NCBI GenBank assembly: GCA_018417955.1
Contig: JACTVC010000028.1
Span: 186,001-250,000, forward strand
Direction: 5' to 3'
DNA length: 64,000 nt
Origin: Laccaria trichodermophora
Lineage: Eukaryota; Basidiomycota; Agaricomycetes; Agaricales; Hydnangiaceae
Shown one piece after another: positions 56,766 through 64,000 of the stretch. Each line of letters opens with the position of its first letter. The first letter of the stretch is position 1. A model generated the notes under the pieces. It was not told the origin of the DNA. It did no database searches and worked only from the letters and a program-made list of their open reading frames with translations. Made by a program: the position numbers and the translations under genes.

Positions 56766-56904
56766 TCAGTGGTTGTTGTTGGGTGCCAGTACATAGCAGC
56801 CAATTGACTACAACAAGGTGCAAACAAAATCATCTTCAACTTTGCTTTGACTCGTCCATCCAACGTCCATCTCACATTTTCTCAAATTCACGATTATATG
56901 ATCC

Positions 56905-57484
56905 ATGTAGAAGGCATAACGCCCCGCCCGCTTTTTTTTCTTCTTCGGACGATGCTGATTAATGTACTGTTCTGTAGGCCTTCAGCTGTACCTCGCTTGT
57001 TCAGGGCTCGTAAGGCATACGATGAATGCGCTCTACTCGGATCTTTCAGTCGTGTTGACCAAAGTCGTTGTGAACGCACCGCCGACGACGACGAAATCGC
57101 TGGGAGGGTCGGCTGAGAAGAGGGTTAGGTCGGGTAGGGAGAAGAGTCTTCTTGTGCGACAGAACATTACAGGAATCGCTAGGGTCAGTGGGAAGCCTGG
57201 GGAATGGACATTGTCCGTGTTCTCTCCTCTCATACCTCTCTGAATAACTGAGATCTGATTTTATGCTGGAGGATAGGGAATCAACATACCTACACCTATT
57301 CGCCATCCATAGGCCTCATTCATAAACACATCATCAACGCGATCCACCGTGACCCTTCGCCTCATGTGGCCGTGTATGAGTCCTGACAGGCGAGCATGGG
57401 CAAGCTGCTTGGGTCGGGTCGCTGTGGTGGTAGTGCGCCCAGTCCGAATGGGGCTGCGTCTAAGGGAGCGGGGAAGGAGGCCAG
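56905..57484 (+). pseudogene. Partial copy of the DUF2358-like gene
   Basis: Contains only the end of exon 1 (ATGTAGAAG) plus exons 2 and 3. Exon 2 is open (GLQLYLACSGLVRHTMNALY, LLVRQNITGIARVSGKPGEW). Exon 3 carries a 4-nt insertion near 57288 that shifts the frame and a later in-frame TGA where the parent has a Ser codon (GAGTCCTGA). It has no start codon of its own and is a dead copy. Confidence 0.85.
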
Positions 57485-58212
57485 GTATATAGGCGAGCGC
57501 CAGGGAGAATGCATTATCACCCTCCTCCTCCTCCTCCTCCTCTGGTCCGTCAATCATGAATGCACCCCTACTCCATTGTTTTCTGGAATCTTTGGATATC
57601 TCTACGGGTTTGCGAGAGTCAAACTTCATGACCTCGTATTTCCAACTCCGTTATTCGTGAATGCATCCCAACTCCATCGTTTCTTGGAGTCTTTTAATAT
57701 CTCTACGGGTTTGCGAGAGTTAAACTTCATGACATCGTATTTCCGGCCATTGAGGGCAGAAGACAGTAGTCTGAAACCTTGGAAAGGTCAACGTTATCCT
57801 CAGGCTTGCCATTCGCAACACTGCTACATGTAATCGGCTTGTGTGGATAATATCTCGTTGAATAATAACCGTTTTGCTTCTCCTCGTCTTGTGGCACAAT
57901 ATCCGAGAGATAATGCGAGCTCTTATTGCAGGCTAACCTGAGGCAGAATGCATTCAAATCACCCCTCCTCCTCCACTCCGATAAATCGTGAATGCGACCC
58001 TACTCCGTCGTTAGCTGGAATTAATATTGTTACAAGTAATTGGCTTGTATGATATCTCGTTAGATGATAGCCGTCTTGCCTCTCCGAAGATGTTCGTCTT
58101 GTGGCACAATACTCGAAAGGCAATGAAGCTTGATTCATGGCATTGGGATCGGGCTCTTATTCGCCGTGGAGCTTCCTCTTCGCTTTTGCCATTCCACTTC
58201 CCTAAACATACG
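57485..58212. other. Spacer of tandem unit 2
   Basis: Non-coding. Contains a (CTC)n run at 57519-57541 and repeats homologous to the unit 1 spacer. Confidence 0.55.
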
Positions 58213-59876
58213 TCAATTTGCATTGCGCCGCGACAACAAATCATGCAAGGGACCACCCTTCCGCCTCACATCCACCTTCATCTTGACCCCTTGCGCCTCC
58301 CCAAACTCCTTCAACGCACAAAACGCCGACGTACTGGAATCGGGCAAACCAATTTCAAGAAGGGCCACCACGCTGACTGATTCCAAGCAGCCCTCGGAGT
58401 CTCCTTGAGGGTTTAATCGCGACTTGACCATATTCAATAACGCGTCAGCGGACGAAGTGAGCATTGCAGAGTCTCTGCATAAGTACGTGTCTTCCATGAC
58501 CAAGTCCCGTAAATTGGGCACTAAGAAGTAGCTACTCTGGACCCCATTTATGATGGTACGGTCTCCTTGTGGTGGTGGTGGTGGTGGGTGTGTCGCGGTT
58601 TAATGTGAGGTACGTTGGTAAGCGATCTGAGACTGTGACGCATAGACTCTGAACAAAGAGGCGCATGATGCTCGGTACGAGGTCGAGGATCCGGACTATA
58701 TACCGAACAGGTAGTCCTTCGATGGATAGGGAGTCAAGCGTGAACGTTGATCTGCGGTGTAGGAGTAAAAAAGCCGAGACGACCAGATCTGGGGCAAGCC
58801 TTCCATTATTTGACAAGTGATCTGAGATTTCCAAAGCAAAATGTTTGAGGTTGGGTGTGTGGAGTGGAGCGAGGATTTCGTCCAGGGCTTCTTCGCGTCC
58901 GCTGACACGTAACGAGCGGAGTTGGGGTAGGGAGATGGCTTCGATGGTTGGGTTGTGATTTGACATTGGGAATAGTAAGGTCCCGCAGAACATTCTGAGG
59001 TTTTCGAGGAGAGGCATGTTCGTTAGGATTTCGTAGAGTTCTCCTGGTTTGTACCGTAGTACGATGGATTCAAAGTGTGTAATTTGGTTCCAGGGGACAT
59101 TTAACGAGCTCATTGGGCGATATAGATTGCAGAGGGTGAGGCGGGTGAGCTGAGGGGAGGCTACGAAAGCGTTTATTGGGAGCGCAAGCGGGTACTCGTG
59201 TGTCAGGCTGAGAGCCTTTAGCAAGGAAAGTTGTCCCCAACTCTGCTGAAACTTGCGTAAGAACGGCGTTAAAGGAAAATAAAGTGAGACCGTCTGCCAT
59301 CGATGGGCTTCAGCCAAGCAGATGTCGGTAAGTGGGAACAGAAGGGGGTGATCACGCTCGAAAGCCTTGAGATGTAGACACAAAGGCCTGTCACGCGATC
59401 GGCGAAGGCACCCTCGAAAAAAGTTGAACAATGGTGTGCGCTGGCTCACGGGTAGCAAGTCTAGGTCTGCACTGATGCATGTCCAGAGGTTGGGTTCGGA
59501 AAGCGCTGTTGTGCGCCAGTGCTGGCTGACTTGTGCGAGGGACCATGGAGTACAGGGTGGCTTGTCGCAAATCTCAATCCCCGAGGAGGCACAGTGGAGG
59601 AATATCTCGTTGATTAGTTCTTCTGGGAGGTGATTGAAGGGTTTTGACCATTTGGATACTTTTTCGGAGGATTCTTCGCTTATTCCACTTGGCTTATTCG
59701 TCTGGTTTGCAGAGATTCCCCCCTCGAGTTCGTGGCCATTGGCTGTCCCGCTTGGCGTGAGTCCGGTGGCGGGACTTAGGTCAGACGATGAGCTGGATCC
59801 TTGTTCATTACCACTGATAACATTGTAAGAATCAGTGGAAACAAGAGGATCTTACTGACATATTGATCGTATTCAT
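58213..59876 (-). pseudogene. F-box-like protein C, frameshifted
   Basis: Homologous throughout to A and B. Relative to them a 2-nt deletion near 58535 puts a stop right after HHKWGPE and shifts the last 100 codons (VPNLRDLVMEDTYLCRDS onward) into another frame. An ACC/TGG microsatellite at 58568-58590 has expanded a Thr run. The normal acceptor (TTACAG in A and B) is TTACAA here, though an AG nine bases on would keep the frame. The F-box itself (HLPEELINEIFLHCASS) is present, so a shortened product of about 420 residues is conceivable. Confidence 0.8.
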
Positions 59877-59990
59877 TCAGTGGTGGTGGTAGTTGGGAAG
59901 CAGCCAAGCTACAACAAGGTGTAAACAAAATCATCCTCGACTTTGCTTTTTCTCGTCCATCTCACATTTTCTCAAATTCGACTGTTCATA

Positions 59991-60851
59991 ACTACAGGAG
60001 TGTCGAGGAGTGTTGGCTCGAAGGCTATTGTGATGGGCTCTGCTTTTATAATAATCAGGGAAAACGTTTGGACGAGTCTTCGACGAGCAAGGGCAAAAGA
60101 GAATGTGGAGTTTCTAGAACCGGAACCATACGGAACCCGACTTGGTCTATTTTCTCTTCTACAAGATCCAAGGTTGGCTCCAGGCTTCTCAACGACGCGA
60201 GAGACATTCGTCCCTCATGTGCTCGTGATCCCTCTGCTTCGTTATCCATTGGGTGATGGTTCTCTCAGCTCCATCGCAATATCAACCAACCCACCAGGAA
60301 AAAGCAATAAGATGACATTGAACTGGTGCAGGATTGCACTGTGATATATAAGTGTGCGCAAAAAGGGCAAATCCGAGTCAGCGCCATATGCACAGGATTG
60401 CACTGATGGGATCGTGCGCAAAATAGGCAAATTGGCACCAGATAGAGAGCTATCGTGGGAGCGGAGGTTAGTTGGGCAGGGCACCATGCGCTGTGGATGT
60501 CGGTATCGTGGTTCTGGTTGGATATCTACCCTCGCCTTGAAAATTCGCAACATGGGGGAGTGAAAGCGGCAGAGCTCCGTGCTCTACCCAAAGTCAACGC
60601 CACCCACATCACATATGGTACGCAGTACACCTTTCCTTCAGATGTTATCCGTCCGTCAACGTTTATTTCCGTAGGCCATGATAACGATTATTTATATTCT
60701 AGCCCAACCCCAGCATATAAAATGACGACACGAACTGGTGGAGCCTCAACCTTCAAGGTGGGTAATGTTACAATTGTTCCCATTAGTACCAGAAGGAGAA
60801 TTATCATTTACCAAAACTGCAATTCTCACGTCAGAAAACAATCAATCCAAG
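59991..60851 (+). pseudogene. Right-arm copy of the unresolved gene, decayed
   Basis: Matches 49880-50480 in reverse (for example VNATHITY, KMTTRTGGASTFKVGN, LPFLRTL-like frames) but with extra stretches of about 100 bp at 60150-60260 and 60360-60560, the second of which partly repeats itself. No continuous reading is possible. The MITE splits its 3' end. Confidence 0.6.
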
Positions 60852-60853
60852 TA

Positions 60854-61655
60854 CAGTCATCCACCAGCCTGTGTTACACCTAGGGACTGTCACGGATAAC
60901 GCCGATATACACTGATCCACTTGCCAAAATCAAATTTGTGAAGGCAATTCTGTGCATTCAGAGAAGATCTTTTTTTTATTTTGTACCAGAGATGTTCTGT
61001 TATCCTAAAGTGTTACAAGTGTACTGTAATCCTTAAAACCGAGTGAGAAATTTGAGCTAGAGTGTCACGGATATGAAACGGATACAATCTGCGGATAAGT
61101 TGTATCCGTTTGAGTTTTTTGAAAGCAGACCAGATACAACTCACTTCAAAATTGGATAGCAAGTTGTATAGTACATGACCTGTGTCTGTGTGAAATTTGG
61201 TGTCGATTGAAGGCCAAACTATTGAGAAATTTCAATTTCAAAATTTATCCGCGGGTCACCCGTGACAGTCCCTAGTTACACCACCACTGAGTGGTACACT
61301 TTTGCTCCTTGAATAACTTTTGCAATATTCAACATACTTCCTTGAAACAAATTTTATCTGGAGCTCCTATATATGGTCTCTCCTCACATCAAGCTTTGTG
61401 TGTGCAGGATGAGCATCAAATATGTAGTGATTTGTTCAAAATGGGGTACTTAGCAGAAAACCTCCCACCACTGAATGTTACACCAGTATTTTCAGAATTA
61501 CTCAACAGAAACAAACCTGAGAGCTCCGAAATTTGGAGGACACAAAGAATGGATATCACCAAGATTGAATGTACAATTTTTAAGTGAAAGTCTATCCCCA
61601 TCATGTTTTAAGTGAGTTTTCAATTTTTGATGTAACACTAACTGGTGGATGACTG
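60854..61655. mobile_element. Outer MITE, CAGTCATCCACC family, split by a second MITE
   Basis: Inverted ends CAGTCATCCACCAG, then TGTTACA after a few variable bases, lie at both borders, flanked by TA (60852-60853, 61656-61657). Without the inner insertion (390 bp plus TA) it is 410 bp, against 411 bp for the relative at 13599-14009. Internal similarity, such as GAAATTTGGAGG, is visible. No coding capacity. Confidence 0.88.
60883..61272. mobile_element. Inner MITE, GGGACTGTCACGG family
   Basis: 390 bp with inverted ends GGGACTGTCACGG / CCGTGACAGTCCC (13 exact bases, weaker beyond) and TA on each side (60881-60882, 61273-61274). It inserted into the outer MITE, so it is the younger of the two. 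Non-coding, with an internal GTATCCGTTT / AAACGGATAC inverted motif. Confidence 0.88.
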
Positions 61656-61850
61656 TACCACCTCTTCTTTAAGAACTCGCGGCACAAATTGATACAAAAG
61701 GTCCTTCTGTAAGGGAAAATTTTGAGCGCAACTGAGCGCAGAAGACGAAGAACTTAGATATCTGCTGAAATGCGGGAGCTATAACATTGGTCGGGATATA
61801 TAAAGTGCAACTTAGAAAAGTTTGTCTGATGGCCCTCAGCGAACATCAAG

Positions 61851-62545
61851 ATGCACACTTACACATTCAAAGAGCACAACCTCCTCAATTCAACCATTTT
61901 AGATGCTTCTCTCCGGCCGTGCTTTGTAACAAGCACGACTTGTGGATTTTTTGGCCATCGTTCGACCAAAATAATTGATCTCTTGGGTACATTGGTTGCG
62001 ACGATTCTTTGGAAGGACAAGGCACTTGAGATTAATGGGACAACTGTCAGCATAAAGTTCATGAAATCGAAAGAAAACAAACATTTTTTCTCTCTCAAGC
62101 AGTCTGTGCATGTAACAATGATGTTTGTGCTGATGCATTAATACAATTTTTGATAGGAATTGGCAACATTATTGGCAATGGTGTACTTCAAGCCCCCAAT
62201 ACTCAATCGAATATGGGTGACAAGAATGGACGGTATGCATCGTCTGTACAACTAGAATTCGCCAAGGTGCTGATGTCCAAACCTATCAGGCCACTGATTG
62301 TGCCAATTATTCAACCTGCGCCGTCTTCACCTCCTATAAACGTCGTTACTTCAAGGAGTATAAGCCTGCTACCTTAACCATGCAGGAGGCATTGCTGGAA
62401 AAAGAAGCACTCTTCCTTCTTCTAGCTATGCTAAAGATGGAGACACAGAGGATAGATTTGGAGGAGGTGGGTGATCTTGCATTTCGTCTTCTGTGTGTGC
62501 ACAGCTTCCTAAGAATTGACTGTGGTACTGTAGTGAAGCTATAAT
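61851..62545 (+). pseudogene. DUF6593-like gene, right-arm copy
   Basis: Exon 1 is open (MHTYTFKEHNLLNSTILDAS to FSLKQ). In exon 2 the frame used by the left copy meets a TGA at 62218-62220 where the left copy has CGA, a C-to-T change at a CpG. The intron boundaries are kept. The product would be cut at about half length. Confidence 0.8.
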
Positions 62546-62771
62546 TTCAATCCTCACACATGAGTATAGGGCTTAGGTGGGCACATGTTTCTATTGGCTT
62601 GCCCTGGTTTTAGCAAATTACACATTTTGGGGTGAGAAAGGGTGAATGGTTCAGATGTAATTGTGCTCTGGATGTCTAATACTCCAAAATTTAGCCAGAA
62701 TGTCTTCTAAACTCTTTTTCACAGCTACTTATTGATATTGAACATGGTTTAAGTTTAAACACTTGCATGAG

Positions 62772-63305
62772 CAGTGTTGAACTTAAGGCTTAGGGGTTAA
62801 TAAGGTTTAAGACTTAAATTCATTTTAAGGCTAAGGGTTAGCATCAGTCAGAGTTTTCAATAGGTCTTAGTTAAGCCTTAGAAATGTGTGCCAAGAGAAT
62901 ATGACTACTACTATGTGGAATGAATCAGATGGACAAATTGCAAATCTACTCCACTTCCAACCCTTCTTGCCCTATCCCAACTTGGAAACAATTTATCCCC
63001 AGCACCAAGCAAATTGGGTCCCCTATCCATGCATACTTTTCTTTTCATGGCCAAAAAATCATACATAGAGGAAGCCTGATTGATGACTTTTTGGCAGATG
63101 AGGAGGCAGATGAGAAGAGAATATGTACCAGATGATAGGAAAATTAGAGGGCTTAGGTGATGATTTTGAAGGACTGACAAAATAATCTATTTTTAGGCAG
63201 AGCCTTGATAACCCCTTAGAATCAAGTCTTAATTAAGGCCTGTAACTAAGACCTAAGCCTTAGCCAAAATTCTGGGAGTTAATAACCCCTTAGCATCCAA
63301 CACTG
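62772..63305. mobile_element. hAT-like MITE candidate with CTTAAGG subterminal repeats
   Basis: CAGTGTTG at 62772 and CAACACTG ending at 63305 are inverted, a typical hAT terminus. Both sides continue with TTAAGG, CTTAGG and AGGGGTTA motifs in opposite orientations (62780-62880 and 63190-63295). I find no matching 8-bp flanks, so it is either old or my borders are off. The middle (62900-63180) has no recognisable protein. Confidence 0.5.
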
Positions 63306-64000
63306 AAATATCATGAAAATTGGTCAAAAGTTTCAAGTAGCAGGCATCTATCAGAATACAAAATTACCAAAGGATAGTTCAACTCTACTACGAGAATGGT
63401 TTGCTGAGAATCGGGCCATTAGAAAAAGTTGTGCAGTACTGGTGTGTCTCAAGTTCTAATTATAGGCTTGGCCTATTTATAGACCCCATTTGCAATTCAG
63501 ATTTCCATTGTTGCTTACCTGAGAAACACCAGCTCCCATCCAAGTTCACAAACCTTTCGCTGAAAATACAAAAAAAAGATATGTTAGTGAGGTTCTGATG
63601 ACTTCCGTACTTACAGCTTAAGCACTCATGCCCTCACAAGCTTTCTATTCAGGGATCATGTGACTTTGCCATTCTGTTGTCTCGTTTCGATGCAATGCGT
63701 CGACAGCTTCTGCCAGCTGTCTTTAGCTGCAGACAACTGTTTAGTGTGATTCTTTCTTCCTTCCTTACTTGGTGATCTACTTCCCCGTCCATTCTTTCTG
63801 CCTTACACTGCCCCCCTCAATCGTTTGACCATCCATTCAGCTTCTAGGCACTGAGTGCTGGCTCAGCAGATGGATATGCTTGTGTCGCGCACTGTAGCTA
63901 CAGAGCAGGCCCTGTTTCCAGTATCATCAAGCTTTCAGAACTGGACAACATTCTCTGGAGATACCCACCCTTTCCCCCTTAATGACTTGACATTCAGGCC
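63306..64000. other. Unannotated right end of the window
   Basis: No gene supported. AT-rich to 63600, then a C/T-rich stretch (63740-63830) with many CCTT/TTCC runs. It could be part of an LTR or a promoter that continues beyond the window. Confidence 0.35.

Larger units (their letters stand above)
53888..56902. repeat. Tandem duplication, unit 1 (3.0 kb)
   Basis: Starts in exon 1 of the DUF2358-like gene (CCATGTAGAAGG) and ends upstream of F-box B at TTATATGATCC. It contains DUF2358 exons 2-3, a non-coding spacer and F-box-like gene B. Confidence 0.85.
56903..59990. repeat. Tandem duplication, unit 2
   Basis: Begins at the novel junction where the F-box B upstream sequence (ATTATATGATCC) runs into DUF2358 exon-1 sequence (ATGTAGAAGG). 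It repeats unit 1 with extra small indels and ends upstream of F-box C around 59990. Both genes it carries are damaged. Confidence 0.85.
58213..62775. repeat. Right arm of the large inverted segmental duplication
   Basis: Inverted relative to 48760-52308: F-box C (minus), the unresolved gene (60000-60850, plus) and the DUF6593-like copy (plus). It is longer because of the 804-bp MITE insertion (with target bases) at 60852-61657 and several insertions at 60140-60560. All its genes look damaged. Confidence 0.9.

Noticed and set aside
63306..64000. A possible LTR at the right edge
   Set aside because: C/T-rich sequence and a TG-like start are not enough; no second copy, primer-binding site or retroelement protein lies in the window.

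Overview
The window reads as nuclear DNA of a mushroom-forming fungus (Basidiomycota, probably Agaricomycetes). Genes are split by many ~50-nt introns, and the families present (DUF6697, DUF6593-like, an XPG/PIN-domain nuclease, a BRE4/ArAE-type membrane protein, a Zn2Cys6 regulator) are typical of that group. I recognised families by reading joined exons by eye. No database search was run, so splice sites are predictions.

Layout. 1-9 kb: non-coding DNA, an unrecognised SAP-like gene, an XPG/GEN1-like nuclease, tRNA-like remnants and a full-length Crypton tyrosine recombinase. 9.4-16.2 kb: TRAPP subunit Trs33, then about 4 kb of accessory DNA bounded by two copies of the Trs33 downstream region. 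The accessory DNA holds a membrane-protein gene, a Mutator-like element with a Tc1/mariner-type MITE inside it, and a gypsy protease fragment. 16.4-22.2 kb: a DUF6697 gene with an in-frame 138-nt repeat, and a GH47 mannosidase. 22.7-28.3 kb: a foldback element made of AGGTTGA palindromes, then a 3.8-kb inverted-repeat element built of tandem repeats that stops 38 bp before a SNF2 gene. 28.3-34.7 kb: two tail-to-tail SNF2 genes. 35.9-48.3 kb: Zn2Cys6 factor, MYND protein, BRE4-like protein and Rgp1. 48.8-62.8 kb: a large inverted segmental duplication (F-box-like gene, unresolved gene, DUF6593-like gene) around GINS subunit PSF1 and a DUF2358-like gene, with a 3.0-kb tandem duplication between the arms. 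The right arm carries a nested pair of MITEs, and the left arm preserves the unoccupied site. The window ends in repeat-derived DNA.

Housekeeping genes (Trs33, GH47, BRE4-like, Rgp1: membrane traffic and secretion; PSF1: replication) form stable islands. Between them lie mobile elements and recently duplicated genes, several already decaying. The most unusual items are the 3.8-kb satellite-filled inverted-repeat element beside the SNF2 pair, the foldback element, and the inverted duplication with its natural record of MITE insertion.
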